DNA of 64,000 nt. Source: Nemophila menziesii (lineage: Eukaryota > Streptophyta > Magnoliopsida > Boraginales > Hydrophyllaceae). Each line of letters begins with the position of its first letter. The stretch's first letter is position 1. A program made the translations under genes and the position numbers. The stretch spans positions 15,486,001 through 15,550,000 of the forward strand of contig JARWIR010000008.1 of NCBI GenBank assembly GCA_029959085.1, given 5' to 3'. Below are positions 22,101 to 33,647 of this stretch, in pieces. Below the pieces are notes generated by a model that saw nothing but the letters and a program-made list of their open reading frames with translations, was not told the origin of the DNA and searched no databases.

Positions 22101-23163
22101 TACTTAGGAAAATGATAGGGGCAGTTCTTTGTTAGCCATTTGTGCCTTTTTAGCCTTCTATCCCTTGTATTAATTATTATCCGTCTTAACCCACTTTAAG
22201 CCTTTAGCCTTTTCTTTGTAGCCACGATATAAGCCATTATCCCTTAGATTATTAGGCATGACCATATGACCCGCACTTGAATCACAATCCTGAGACATGT
22301 CTCGAGCTTGAGTTTGGGGTGGTGGGACCACATATGGGGAATTTAATGGGTTGGGATCGATGTGCTTTGTATTGTAGCACAATTGCAGATGATATATACT
22401 TGTAACCTTTTGCCGGGAATGAAGAAAAATGAAAAAGAAAGAAAAAATGAAAAAATTTGAAAAATCATACAGTAGGAACCGGGAACCCGGATTCGTCAAA
22501 ACCGGGAACCCGGTTTGCTCCTGTACAAAAAAAAAAAAAGAAAAAGAAAAAGAGACAAGAAAAGAAAAAGAAAAATATGAATGAATAAAACATCCGGCAA
22601 AGTGGAATTTTCTGAAAATCATCTTATTTATAGTGGGTAGACATGGGACGCTAAATTAGTGCGTATATGGGTGAGTGAGAACATCTTTTTGAGCGTTAAC
22701 TCAAGCTCGAGGACATTGTTGATGGTAAGTGAGGAGAGAGCCAAAAGCTCACTTCAAATTTACCAAATATACATCCACACCCGTCATTAAGCCAATATTA
22801 TAACCGTAAAGACCTCGTGATTCCTAAGTGCGTAGTGAATTTATGATTCTGTTGATAGGGAATACACTAGGTGGAGCGTTCAAAGCGATTTAGGATTAAT
22901 GACCACCCTATAGCCATCATACAGAGATGAGTACAAGTGTAACCTTCAAGCATTGCGACTTTAATTTTATGATTGAGATTATTTAGGTTTGATGTTGCAT
23001 GATTAGTGTATGTGTATATTAGTTTCTAGAGTTTGCTATATGAGATTTATTTTGAGAATTGCTTTAGGGTTTATTTGCTAGCTTCTACTTGTTTATACGC
23101 TTATTTCTACCCCTTTGTTTTGTTTTACTTTGTCGGGACGACAAAGGTTTGAGTTGGGGGTCT
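22101..23163 (+). other. Non-coding 3' region of element A, right of nested B
   Basis: Continuation of element A. It includes GAGTTTGGGGT at 22310-22320 and an A-rich tract bounded by TTTGCCGG (22409-22416) and CCGGCAAA (22594-22601). Two ACCGGGAACCCGG palindromes near 22478-22513 are the same type as the array before A's third ORF. The polypurine tract GAGTTGGGGG is at 23151-23160. Confidence 0.72.
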
Positions 23164-24722
23164 TGATGTCTCCCTAATTGTTCTTATTTTCGACCCTTGG
23201 GAGACATAATTTTTGGTGTTTATTTAATTAATTAGATAGACTTTTGGACTAAATATGCAATAATCTGGAATTCCCTTTTTATTTCTAGCATTTTTAGTTT
23301 ATTAAACTTTTGCGCGTAATATTGGTATTTTTAGTGTAAAGTTTACAGGTTTTTGATGTTAGCTAGGAGAGGAATCCGAGGAGAAAGTCAAAGATCGTGA
23401 ATTAGAGTCAAGACTTGAAGATAAATCCCGAAGATATTATTTTTAGAGCTGAAAATCCATTTTCCAGGCCATAGAGTGCTGATTTCGAGGTGCTTAAGCG
23501 ATGATTTAGCCGCTGACCTTTGAAGAGAAAACATTCCTTATTGAGTTACGGAACTTTAGCAACTGGAATGAGGTCAATCGGAGTCATAACGCATCGGGAA
23601 AAGCCGTTTTAGTGAAGGTGTATCAGCAGTTACGGGATTTTGGGCTTAGAAAGTGGGCTTGGACATTTAATTAATATTCTATTTTCTGGTCCAAGCCCTA
23701 GAACGAATTTATGCTTATAAAAGGAGGTCTGGACTTCTATTTTTCACACAATTCACATTCCACAAGATTAAACACCAGAGAGAAGCAACAGAAGGAAGAA
23801 AGAAGAAGCTACAAGAGCTGGAGTGGTCTATAGCTCCGTTCGTAGTCATTCCAATTCCGGAAATTAGGTTCTTTTCGTATTTTAATTTTGTAAACAATAT
23901 GAATTCCAATTCTTTTAATTTAGTTTTTAATTTTAATATGAGCTAAGCTTTTAATAGTGCTTGAGAACAAACAATGGTGAATCTTAATTTTATGAAATAA
24001 CGAATGTTGAATTTGGGTTTATGCTAAATTAAATTAGATTGGGTTCATTACTCTTTTCGATAATTTGTGAATATTTACTGATTTTAGAGTCGCGAACTAA
24101 AATTAGGTATTAGTATCTAAGCTATTCCATATATGTGGCGTATGGATCATCCTGACGGAGGGTTTAGGTATAGAATTAATTATTCAATCTAGGATAAAAG
24201 CTATTGATTCTGACGAACTTAGTTAATTCTAGGGCCAATGAGGTAAAACACTTAATCATCCAACGGTGGATCATATTTACCCTGACGGGACCAGTGACAC
24301 TTTAGGATTGCCTTATAGTCCACCCTGACGGGGGTATAAGGAATTTAGAATCCCGACCATTGTAATTGACCAATTTAGCCCTTAAACAACATAAGTTAGG
24401 AAGTAAGATTAGGAGGATCCTTGCGTTCTCAAGTACTACATCTCATATTGCGTTTTCACTTATTTTACTTGCGTCTTAGCTTCTACTTGCATTTTAATAT
24501 TTGTCTTTCATTCATTAGCCTTAATCAACAAAACCAAACAAATATTTTATAATCTTTTATTTTCATAAGTCCATCAATCACTACTTGCTAAACATTGTGA
24601 TCAACCATCCGTCCTTGGAACGAATCTGTATTATCATACATACTACTTGGGACAACCGTACACTTGCGGTTGTGGTTCGATTAGCATTTGCATTTATTTT
24701 TAGAACACACAAAGGACCACCA
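23164..24722 (+). repeat. 3' LTR of element A
   Basis: 1559 bp, TG...CA, with TATA box at 23716-23723. By eye it differs from 1929-3488 by 8 substitutions and one deleted G (near 23826). Confidence 0.93.
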
Positions 24723-24727
24723 GTAGT
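24723..24727. repeat. Target-site duplication of element A, right copy
   Basis: GTAGT, matching 1924-1928. Confidence 0.9.
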
Positions 24728-25957
24728 TTCTAATATTACTAAGCTCAACCTTCCTTGGACTACCCAGGATAGTGCTATGATCTGGCCTTACACTAAAGAT
24801 GGTAAGTATTCATGCAAATCTAGCTACCAGAATGTTGTTTCCCATATCATTACCCCTTCTCATCATCCTGGTTCCTCCTTTTACCCTAACACTGATCTAC
24901 TTAAGTTAAATTGGGAATCTAGTGCTCCTCCTAAGTTCAAGTTTTTCTTCTGGCGTGTTATTGTGGATGCCCTTTCCACTGAACAGAACAGATTCTCTAG
25001 AAAGTGTTCTAGTACTGACCTTTGCCATATCTGTCTTAAGGAAGAGGAATCTTTAGAGCACTTGTTTCTAAAATGCGAATGAACCAGGAAATTCTGGTTG
25101 TTGTCCCACTTCACTGTCATATCCCTCATTTTTATAACTTTGGTATTAACTCTTGGATTGGTTCTATTGTTGATAATGGTGGTAGTTTAAAGGAAAAAAA
25201 TGAACCTGCTTTTAACTGTTATCCTTTGTTCTGGGTTATTTGTCTCACTAGAAATAAGTTTGTATTTCATTATATCCTCATTAATTATGAATCTTGCATT
25301 AATCTTATTGACATTTTCCACAGGCAAGTCTTTTTTAATGGTGATTCGAGCACTGATGACTCCTTTTTTAGGCCAAATAACTTGAGTAATGAATGTCTAT
25401 CTTCCACCCCTACTTGGTCACCTCCTCCCAGCAGTATCTAAAGATGAATGTTGATGCCTCCTTCAAGAATGGAAAAGCTACAACTGCTGCAGTGATCTGT
25501 AACTGGAAATGTGAGATTATTAATGGCTTTGCCATTGATATTACTGCCTCTTCCAGTTTTGAAGCTGAAGCTAAAGCACTGCGAATGGTGTTCAATTTGC
25601 TCTAGACCAAGCTCCCCTTTGCAACAGGAATGAAACTGATGCAGAAGCTGTTTTGAAAGCCATATATTCTTCGAGCCCGAACTACCTTTGGAAGGATAGG
25701 GCTATCCTCGATATATCAAAAATATGGTGAAATACCACATCAACTTACGTATATGTGGTGTTAGAAGAACATAGGTCGCTGATTGACAAGCTAAAACTTT
25801 TTCTAATTCTATTCTATCTCATACTTGGATTTGTAACATTCCTTTAGATTTAAACTCTTTGATTTTTAATGACTTTGGTTCTTTTGTTGTGACGGGAGTT
25901 GGATAACTCCTTTCGCATTCTATTTTAATATATAAGTCCCTTTAATTTAAAAAAAAA
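24728..25957 (+). mobile_element. LINE fragment, right part (zinc-binding and RNase H regions)
   Basis: Resumes the LINE interrupted at 1928. 24728-25080 reads as the post-RT zinc-binding region (APPKFKFFFWRVIVDAL, then CHIC...EHLFLKC). A second block at 25440-25605 is an RNase H-like start (MNVDASFKNGKATTAAVICN, then SSFEAEAKAL). Stops and frameshifts break both. The 3' end is marked by an A run near 25949-25957. A target duplication is not clear. Confidence 0.85.
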
Positions 25958-26529
25958 CAACTCAGTCATTAGTACGAAAATCCCAACTCATCCTCTCACT
26001 TAGGGGAGAGCATGGGTCGGTTTTACCCGGTTTTGAGGTTAGGGTAAACCAAGGGTAATATATTTCGGTTTAAGAAATTCTTTGGGTAACCCAAGGGTAG
26101 GGTAAAAAAAAAATTACCCTCGGGTTACTTCTGGTTACCTTTCGGTTACCTTCGGTTTACCCGCGTTAATTAACATTAGTCAAACTTTTTCAACAAATGA
26201 AAAACTTAAAAAAAATGACAAAGTATCATTATACTTCTAAAGATCAAACTTACAATTTTGACATTACAAATCAAGAAGTCGTGAATCGAATTGTTCAAAA
26301 TAAGTTACAATCAGTTACAATCCAAAGTACAGTCTTATACATTACATAACTTTTAACAAAAAGCGATATTTTGTTTGAATATCAAAAGCGTAGGTTGATA
26401 AGGGATTTGGTCGAGACCTTTAGAATATCCGAGAAGTCAACTAGAAGACTTCTCAGACATGCATGTTTTGTATATTTTTTTATTACACGGTTTTTCGGTT
26501 TGGGTAACCTTAACCCAATAGCTTGGGTA

Positions 26530-26534
26530 ATATA
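26530..26534. repeat. Target-site duplication of copia element, left copy
   Basis: ATATA directly before the LTR start, repeated at 33217-33221 directly after the other LTR. Confidence 0.85.
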
Positions 26535-27548
26535 TGTTGGACATCTTCTATGTCAAATGATCATTTGATAGTCAAAGGTTGCTGCTATGACAATTGGACA
26601 TTTGATAAGTGGAAGTTTGCCTTTGAAACTTTCCCACATCGGTGGGTGATAAGGATATAAAGCTACTTTTATACTATGTGATATCAACTAAGTCCAATAA
26701 TCCAATAATCATGCACATGGCAAAGCAATGATCTAGCCCACACGCGCGCACCACCACCACCACCCACCCACCCGACCCGGCCCGGCACCGGCACCGGCGA
26801 CGGCGACGGCGTGAGGCGTGGGGCGTGGGTCGTGGTTCGTGGGGAGTTTGGGGAGTCAAAAAATGAAAAATGAAATGGATTTTGTACTAGCTCTTATAGT
26901 GTGGAGGGTTGACTACTCAACTGAAACGTAGAGACAAAGTTCCACCAATCTCGCACACGTTAAAGTGAAAGAATATCCCAGCAGCTGTTACTTGTCAAAG
27001 TCAAACACGTGGGAATATCAAGGAGGTCAACCAAGCTGTTACAGAAAATCAAATCAAATAAAACGTGGGGGTTACAAGACTCAAAAAACGTCAACCCAAT
27101 TAAGCCAATTTCGGGAGGAAATCGTGGGCTTTAATGAGGACGTTTCTGAAGGCTTGAGTCCTCCTTTCCACTCCCCTATATAAAGAGCACTCTCTACACT
27201 CTTAGTGGACTACGAAATAACACAAAAGAAAAAACACTCTGCCTCACCACCTCTCTAAATTCCTAACGTTGTAGTTCTCTGTTAGAGATACCGGTCACCC
27301 CGGAATATCTTTTTAACAACGGTGACGCTTTGTTTTTCCTTTTTCCGTGTAAGTGATTTGTTATTTCCATTTCCGTGTAATTGTTAAACCGATTTTTGTA
27401 ATCGTTTTTTCCGTGTAATTGTTATTCGGTTGTTGTAATCGCATTTCGATTTCTTGTAATAGTTAGTCTATTTCAAAACTTTTTTCTTTTCATTTGTTTT
27501 TCGGAAACCATTTTTCTCTTGTAAAACTGGTGGTTATTTCTAATAACA
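26535..27548 (+). repeat. 5' LTR of copia element
   Basis: 1014 bp, TG...CA. It carries a CG-rich repeat stretch near 26740-26840 (CACCACC, CCGGCACCGG, CGACGG repeats) and a TATA box at 27177-27184. A small frame at 26965-27183, present identically in the other LTR, is not a gene. Confidence 0.93.
27177..27184 (+). promoter_or_regulatory. TATA box of copia 5' LTR
   Basis: TATATAAA followed by a plausible transcription start about 30 bases on; repeated in the 3' LTR at 32844-32851. Confidence 0.8.
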
Positions 27549-27593
27549 ATTTAAAAAGATATTCATTTTCTTTTCCACCGGTTATTTTAGAAA

Positions 27594-30500
27594 ATGGCTC
27601 TTCCTATTTCGGCTGTTGGTTCCTCTTTGAACACTAAGCCACTTCTCGACGCGAACAAGTTAGAGCCCCTTAATGGTTCTAACTATAAGCGTTCGGCGCA
27701 AAAAATAATGATATGCCTTGAACAGTATGAACTTGACTTTGCTATAGTCGAGGCTCCTCCACTTTTGGAGATTGGAGCTCATACTGAACAAGAGCTAGCT
27801 AGGCATGCTGCCCTCGAATCTAGGTTCAAAAGAGCTAACACCATGGCTCGGGGCTGGATGTTGAACAACGTTACTAATCCCATCTTTGACCTCCTTGCCA
27901 AAGAGAAATCGGCAAAGGTCATATGGGAAACTCTCGAGAAGAAATATGGGGCTGATGATTCGGGTAAGAAAAAGTACGTGACTGGGAATTGGTATAACTT
28001 TAGACTTACGGATCAGAAACCCATGACTGAACAACTTCACGTGTACGAGAACCTATGCGCGGAGGTTATCGCCGAAGGCATGAAGATGTGTGAAATTCTT
28101 CAAGCCAACATTTTGCTTGAGAAATTTCCCCCATCTTGGAGTGAATACCGCAACCACCTCAAGCACAAAAAGAAAGAAATGACCCTCCAAGAGCTCATCA
28201 GCCACATCCAAGTCGAAGAAGCGAATCGATTAAAGGATAAGTCAATCTCTTTCCCTTCTCATTCCTCCAAAGCTAATCTAGTCGAAGGTTCTGGCCAAGG
28301 TAACAAAGACAGGTTCAAAGGGAAGGGAAAGCAACAAGGGTCCAACAAATCTAAGTCTGGGGGAAACAAGAATCGCGGTAACTCCAACAAACAAGGTGGA
28401 GGATTCAAGATCTCTGGTAAGATTCAAAAAACTAAAGGGGCCTGTTACTGTTGTGGCAAAGAAGGGCACAAAGCTTTTGAATGTCCCCAGAGAGCTGGCC
28501 AGGGTCCCAAAGCTGCCGCGAATCTGACTGAGACCGAAGAAATCATTGCTGCGGTAATGGTTGAGGTAAACTTGGTAGAAAATAAGAGCGAGTGGATCCT
28601 TGACACTGGAGCTTCTCGTCATTTCTGCGCAAACAAATCCTTGTTCAAGAAATTCGAAAAGGCAACTGATGGTGAGTGTGTGTACTTGGGTGACTCTTCC
28701 ACCGCTACTGTTCTTGGTAAGGGTCAAGTTCCCCTCAAACTCACATCTGGTAAGACTCTTGAACTAAATGATGTTCTCTTCGTTCCCTCTCTCCGTAGGA
28801 ACTTAGTTTCCGGGGCTCTCCTTAATAAAGTTAGTCTCAAACTTGTTTTCGAGGGGGGTAAAGTCATTATCACCAAAAATGACGAATTCGTGGGGAAAGG
28901 GTACCTTAATAATGGCTTGTTTGTTTTAAACACTGTAACCCTTAATGAGAATGCATCTAATTCCGCTTATATTGTTGAGTCCGTTCAAACGTGGCACGGT
29001 AGACTAGGCCATTTAAATGTTGCGTCTATTAAAAGGCTTAAAAATCTTGGACTAATACCCGTTAACAACGTGGATGACTTTGAAAAATGTCAAATATGTG
29101 TAGAGTCCAAACTTGCGAAAAAACCTTTTAAACCCGTTACCACGAGACAAACTAAACTACTTGAATTAGTTCATTCGGACTTAGCTGATTTTAAAAACTC
29201 CGCTAGTAGAGGTGGAAAACTTTATTACATAACCTTCGTAGATGACTACTCTAGGTTTACTAAAGTGTATCTCCTTAAAACTAAAGATGAGGCGGAAAAT
29301 GCGTTTTTAAAATATAAAGCCGAAGTTGAAAACCAACTAGACTGTAAAATCAAACGACTTAGGTCCGATAGAGGAGGCGAGTATAGTTCTAATTCCCTTA
29401 AAGAGTTTTGTGAAACAAATGGGATTATCCACGAACTTAGTGCCCCTTATACACCCCAACAAAACGGCATAGCAGAAAGAAAGAATAGGTCCCTTAAAGA
29501 GACTATGAATGCCATGTTAATAAGTTCGGGTTTACCAAACAACATGTGGGGGGAAGCTGTCTTGTCAGCATGTTATGTACTTAATAGGGTACCACATAAA
29601 TCCCTAGAAAAGACCCCGTATGAAATGTGGAAGGGTTTTCCACCAAACCTGAAATTTTTAAAAGTGTGGGGGTGCCTAGCCAAAGTCAAACTACCTGATT
29701 TTAAAACTGTCACCGTTGGTCCCAAAACCGTTGACTCAATTTTCATAGGGAACGCTCAGAATAGTGCGGCTTACAGATTCTTGTCATTAGAAGATAACTC
29801 TATTTGTGAATCTAGAGACGCTGAGTTCTTTGAACATGTTTTCCCTTTGAAAGATTTAAATACTGTCAATGCTTCTTTACCTGTTGATAACTTATCTACT
29901 AATGATTTTGTACCTCTTTGTGATGTTTTTCCTAACCCCTCCACTTCCATGGAGCCTAGTAGTATTCCCGAGGAAGAACCTAGGAGAAGTAAGAGGCGCA
30001 GGATCGAGTCTAGCTTCGGCCCTGACTTTATAACAGCCTTTATCACAGAAGGTTCTCACATTGATCTATTAGACGAACAGGTAGTCAATTGCTTCCTCAT
30101 GGAGGATGACCCAAAAACTTATGATGATGCTTTAAAATCTATAGATGCTAGTTTTTGGAAAGAAGCTATTAATAGTGAACTTGAGTCAATTAAAAGTAAC
30201 CATACATGGGAATTAACCGACTTACCTAGGGGTAGCAAAGCGATTAGTAGCAAATGGATTTTTAAGAAAAAGTTGAGACCCGATGGCTCAATAGAAAAAT
30301 TCAAAGCCAGACTTGTTATTAAGGGCTTCACCCAAAAGAAAGGTCAAGATTACTTTGACACCTATTCCCCAGTGACCAAAATTGCCACGATAAGAACCCT
30401 TATTGCTTTAGCCGTCATTCACGAACTTGTAATACATCAAATGGATGTCAAAACCGCGTTCTTGAACGGAGATCTAGATGAAGAGATCTACATGGCTCAA

Positions 30501-31676
30501 CCTGAAGGGTGTGTGGTCCCTGGTCAAGGGGACAAAGTGTGTAAGTTGAAAAAATATTTGTATGGTTTGAAACAGGCACCGAAAAAATGGTATGAAAAAC
30601 TAGATAGTACTCTCATTTCACATGGGTTTATAGCTAACACTTCTGACTCATGTGTTTACTCCAAGGTAACAAATTCAGAGTGTGTTATCATCTGCCTTTA
30701 TGTAGATGACATGCTTATCTTCGGTACTACTATTCATATTATAAATGAGACTAAACGCTTCTTGTCTTCCAGATTCGACATGAAAGATATGGGAGAAGCT
30801 GATGTAATACTTGGGGTAAAAATCATTAGAAGCAGTAATGGTATTACCCTAAATCAGTCTCATTACGTAGAAAGGATGCTGAAGAAGTTCAATTCCTTTG
30901 AGGTAACGCCTGTTAATACTCCTTATGATTCGAGCATTAATTTATCCAAACATGTTGGGGATGCTGTATCCCAAAATGAATATGCTAAAATCATAGGAAG
31001 TGTAATGTTCTTAATGAACTATACTCGACCCGATATTGCCTATGCCGTGAGTAGACTTAGTCGCTACACTCATAACCCGAGTAATGACCACTGGGTTGCA
31101 CTTCGCCGTCTATTGAAATACTTAAGGGGTACTATCGATCTAGGCTTGCACTACAACAAATTCCCTGTAGTCCTTGAGGGTTTTTGTGATGCAAACTGGA
31201 TCTCTGACAATGACGAAGTAAACTCCACCAGTGGTTATGTGTTCTCCTTAGGGGAAGGCGCTGTATCGTGGAAGTCTTCCAAACAGACTTGTATAGCACG
31301 CTCCACCATGGAGTCTGAGTTCATAGCACTAGAGTTAGCTGGGCAAGAAGCTGAGTGGTTGAGAAGTCTCTTATCGGATATGCCACTTTGGGAAGGAAGT
31401 GCCACACCTGTATGTATCCACTGTGATTCACAAGCAGCCATTGGAGTCGCTCATAATAGCGCCTATAATGGGAAGAAGAGACATATTCGCATCAGACATG
31501 GGTCAGTAAGACAATTACTGAAGAATGGTGTGATAGCCTTGGAATTTGTACGATCAGAGGAGAATCTAGCTGATCCGTTCACCAAAGGCTTGACCAGGAG
31601 ACTAGTCCTGGAGACGTCGAGGGGGATGGGACTAAAACCCATTAAGTGGGAACATATGACTAATGAGTCAATGTGA
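27594..31676 (+). CDS. Copia Gag-Pol polyprotein
   Basis: 1360 residues in a single open frame, ATG 46 bp after the LTR. The Gag-type domain spans about 20-220. A CX2CX4HX4C zinc knuckle ([14 protein letters not shown]) lies near 284. The protease site is [11 protein letters not shown] (Asp 337). A pre-integrase zinc block (WHGRLGHLN ... CQIC) lies near 470-505. The integrase core has Asp 529, Asp 592 and Glu 628, the last two 35 residues apart. The RT begins near [17 protein letters not shown] and has YVDD (Asp 1038 and 1039). The RNase H includes FCDANW, STMESEF and CDSQAAI. The domain order PR-IN-RT-RNH is the copia order. All catalytic residues are present. A canonical initiator-tRNA primer site (TGGTATCAGAGC) is not seen between LTR and ATG. 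Confidence 0.95.
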   Translation: MALPISAVGSSLNTKPLLDANKLEPLNGSNYKRSAQKIMICLEQYELDFAIVEAPPLLEIGAHTEQELARHAALESRFKRANTMARGWMLNNVTNPIFDLLAKEKSAKVIWETLEKKYGADDSGKKKYVTGNWYNFRLTDQKPMTEQLHVYENLCAEVIAEGMKMCEILQANILLEKFPPSWSEYRNHLKHKKKEMTLQELISHIQVEEANRLKDKSISFPSHSSKANLVEGSGQGNKDRFKGKGKQQGSNKSKSGGNKNRGNSNKQGGGFKISGKIQKTKGACYCCGKEGHKAFECPQRAGQGPKAAANLTETEEIIAAVMVEVNLVENKSEWILDTGASRHFCANKSLFKKFEKATDGECVYLGDSSTATVLGKGQVPLKLTSGKTLELNDVLFVPSLRRNLVSGALLNKVSLKLVFEGGKVIITKNDEFVGKGYLNNGLFVLNTVTLNENASNSAYIVESVQTWHGRLGHLNVASIKRLKNLGLIPVNNVDDFEKCQICVESKLAKKPFKPVTTRQTKLLELVHSDLADFKNSASRGGKLYYITFVDDYSRFTKVYLLKTKDEAENAFLKYKAEVENQLDCKIKRLRSDRGGEYSSNSLKEFCETNGIIHELSAPYTPQQNGIAERKNRSLKETMNAMLISSGLPNNMWGEAVLSACYVLNRVPHKSLEKTPYEMWKGFPPNLKFLKVWGCLAKVKLPDFKTVTVGPKTVDSIFIGNAQNSAAYRFLSLEDNSICESRDAEFFEHVFPLKDLNTVNASLPVDNLSTNDFVPLCDVFPNPSTSMEPSSIPEEEPRRSKRRRIESSFGPDFITAFITEGSHIDLLDEQVVNCFLMEDDPKTYDDALKSIDASFWKEAINSELESIKSNHTWELTDLPRGSKAISSKWIFKKKLRPDGSIEKFKARLVIKGFTQKKGQDYFDTYSPVTKIATIRTLIALAVIHELVIHQMDVKTAFLNGDLDEEIYMAQPEGCVVPGQGDKVCKLKKYLYGLKQAPKKWYEKLDSTLISHGFIANTSDSCVYSKVTNSECVIICLYVDDMLIFGTTIHIINETKRFLSSRFDMKDMGEADVILGVKIIRSSNGITLNQSHYVERMLKKFNSFEVTPVNTPYDSSINLSKHVGDAVSQNEYAKIIGSVMFLMNYTRPDIAYAVSRLSRYTHNPSNDHWVALRRLLKYLRGTIDLGLHYNKFPVVLEGFCDANWISDNDEVNSTSGYVFSLGEGAVSWKSSKQTCIARSTMESEFIALELAGQEAEWLRSLLSDMPLWEGSATPVCIHCDSQAAIGVAHNSAYNGKKRHIRIRHGSVRQLLKNGVIALEFVRSEENLADPFTKGLTRRLVLETSRGMGLKPIKWEHMTNESM

Positions 31677-32197
31677 TTTCACCATCCCTAAGGCTCAAAC
31701 CTAAATCGTCTTGTTCATAGCCACTTGTGGTGGTCCTTTCGAGAAGGACTTGATGAAAAAGGCGTACCGAGTGTTGAAACTCACATTTGAATTCATAGCC
31801 TTTATGGTGGTTCTTTTGAGAAGGACTTGATGAATTCAAGGGTAACTTTGAAACCCAAATATTCATGGTAGAGTGCTGAGGAGACGTCCTTAAACCACTC
31901 TCAAACTGAATAAATCCACCAAGTTCATAGCCCGTAAAGGGTGGTCCTTAGAGAAGGGCTTGATGAACCGAAAGGTGAGGTTAGAGGGAACCATAACCTT
32001 GAATCGGGTAGAGTATGTGCTGTGAGGGTCTCGATCGATAACCGTTAAAGTTCAAGAGTAAGTTCACTTAAACGGAATTTGGTGGTTGCCTCACTTCACT
32101 ACGTGTCAATTCAAATCGCAAGATATTGGCACTTAAGTACAATTCACCCATTCTTCTTTCTGGAACCTTCTCATCAAACCTTTGTTGACATTCAAAT
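31677..32197 (+). repeat. Copia 3' non-coding region with three tandem hairpin repeats
   Basis: Three spaced copies of a block beginning near TTCATAGCC and containing GTGGTCCTTTCGAGAAGGAC followed by TTGATGAA. Each can fold as a 6-bp stem (GTCCTT with AAGGAC) and a 4-5 base loop: 31733-31749, 31810-31826 and 31944-31959. The decayed copia relative keeps the same three blocks at 46652-46668, 46759-46775 and 46889-46904. Confidence 0.8.
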
Positions 32198-32208
32198 GTG
32201 TGGGGGAT
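32198..32208 (+). other. Polypurine tract of copia element
   Basis: GTGTGGGGGAT immediately before the 3' LTR, typical of copia elements; the decayed copy has AGTGGGGGAT at the same place (ending 47158). Confidence 0.85.
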
Positions 32209-33216
32209 TGTTGGACATCTTCTATGTCAAATGATCATTTGATAGTCAAAGGTTGCTGCTATGACAATTGGACATTTGATAAGTGGAAGTTTGCCTTTGA
32301 AACTTTCCCACATCGGTGGGTGATAAGGATATAAAGCTACTTTTATACTATGTGATATCAACTAAGTCCAATAATCCAATAATCATGCACATGGCAAAGC
32401 AATGATCTAGCCCACACGCGCGCACCACCACCACCACCCACCCACCCGGCCCGGCCCGGCACCGGCACCGGCGACGGCGACGGCGTGGGGCGTGGTTCGT
32501 GGTTCGTGGGGAGTTTGGGGAGTCAAAAAATGAAAAATGAAATGGATTTTGTACTAGCTCTTATAGTGTGGAGGGTTGACTACTCAACTGAAACGTAGAG
32601 ACAAAGTTCCACCAATCTCGCACACGTTAAAGTGAAAGAATATCCCAGCAGCTGTTACTTGTCAAAGTCAAACACGTGGGAATATCAAGGAGGTCAACCA
32701 AGCTGTTACAGAAAATCAAATCAAATAAAACGTGGGGGTTACAAGACTCAAAAAACGTCAACCCAATTAAGCCAATTTCGGGAGGAAATCGTGGGCTTTA
32801 ATGAGGACGTTTCTGAAGGCTTGAGTCCTCCTTTCCACTCCCCTATATAAAGAGCACTCTCTACACTCTTAGTAGACTACGAAATAACACAAAAGAAAAA
32901 ACACTCTGCCTCACCACCTCTCTAAATTCCTAACGTTGTAGTTCTCTGTTAGAGATACCGGTCACCCCGGAATATCTTTTTAACAACGGTGACGCTTTGT
33001 TTTTCCTTTTTCCGTGTAAGTGATTTGTTATTTCCATTTCCGTGTAATTGTTAAACCGATTTTTGTAATCGTTTTTTCCGTGTAATTGTTATTCGGTTGT
33101 TGTAATCGCATTTCGATTTCTTGTAATAGTTAGTCTATTTCAAAACTTTTTTCTTTTCATTTGTTTTTTCGGAAACCATTTTTCTCTTGTAAAACTGGTG
33201 GTTATTTCTAATAACA
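32209..33216 (+). repeat. 3' LTR of copia element
   Basis: 1008 bp partner of the 5' LTR. Its TATA box (32844-32851) points toward the PB1 gene that starts about 450 bp beyond the LTR start site. Confidence 0.93.
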
Positions 33217-33221
33217 ATATA
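33217..33221. repeat. Target-site duplication of copia element, right copy
   Basis: ATATA, matching 26530-26534. Confidence 0.85.
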
Positions 33222-33647
33222 TAGGTAATATATATGGACCCGAAAAATCACAAGGTAACCCAATGGGTAAGGTTGGCTCAGGTAAAATTAACGCATATTC
33301 TAGGTCGGGTTGGTTAAAATTAACTCGGTTTTTCGGTTTTGGTAAAATTTTGCTCTCCCACTCCTTGCGTCCACTGTGTGTCTTACCTCACAGCCATCAC
33401 GACGCGGAGATCATAATCCACGCTAAAAATACTATCAAACAAAATCGACAAGGTAACAATTCAATTTTCATTTTTAAAAAAAAATTGATTTCCTAAAAAA
33501 CGTAAAATAAAAATTGGGCTTGATTTTTCATTAAAATTTTAAATTCAAACGATCATCATCAATTATCTATTTTTGTCTTCGATTTCTACTTTTATTTTGG
33601 TTTTGAATATATTTGCAGGATTGGTTTGGGGTGTTGATCCAAAGAGA

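Larger units (their letters stand above)
1929..24722 (+). mobile_element. Element A: non-autonomous Athila-type Ty3/gypsy retrotransposon
   Basis: The element is bounded by two LTRs of 1560 and 1559 bp that begin TGATGTCTCC and end GGACCACCA, with a perfect GTAGT duplication. Without the nested element B (9360-22095 plus its 5-bp duplication) it is about 10 kb. Order: LTR, tRNA-Asp-type primer site, Gag-protease ORF with an integrase-tail-like C-terminus, palindrome-rich tandem array, third ORF, A-rich stem region, polypurine tract, LTR. Reverse transcriptase, RNase H and the integrase catalytic core are missing. The LTRs differ by 8 substitutions and a 1-base indel by eye. Lineage assignment rests on the protease site, primer site and third ORF shared with B. 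Confidence 0.92.
26535..33216 (+). mobile_element. Complete Ty1/copia retrotransposon inserted in the hAT-like element
   Basis: 6.7 kb. LTRs of 1014 and 1008 bp begin TGTTGGACATC and end TAATAACA; they differ by a 7-bp deletion, a 1-bp T-run change and about three substitutions. Target ATATA is duplicated. One 1360-codon ORF encodes Gag and Pol. Between the stop and the polypurine tract is a 530-bp region with three tandem hairpin repeats. The element looks recent and potentially active. A decayed relative lies at 45026-48146. Confidence 0.94.
26001..33360 (+). mobile_element. hAT-like non-autonomous element, split by the copia insertion
   Basis: The left end (26001) reads TAGGGGAGAGCA; the right end (to 33360) reads TGCTCTCCCA, giving an imperfect terminal inverted repeat sharing GGGAGAGCA. 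Both ends are rich in degenerate GGGTAACCC and TCGGTTT subterminal motifs. Removing the copia element (26535-33216) leaves about 680 bp with no transposase. A related fragment lies at 36285-36450. I could not find a convincing 8-bp target duplication, so the hAT assignment is by style of the ends only. Confidence 0.55.

Noticed and set aside
22170..22622. 150-codon minus-strand Phe-rich ORF
   Set aside because: Shadow of the A-rich stem-bounded tract of element A.
320..25965. LINE target duplication AAAGCAACTC / AAACAACTC
   Set aside because: Only a short imperfect match next to an A run; chance is too likely.
26965..27183. 72-codon ORF, repeated identically at 32632-32850
   Set aside because: It lies wholly inside both copia LTRs; the identity reflects LTR duplication, and it crosses the promoter region.
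25993..33368. 8-bp target duplication of the first hAT-like element
   Set aside because: Flanking octamers CTCTCACT and CTCCTTGC match at only three positions.
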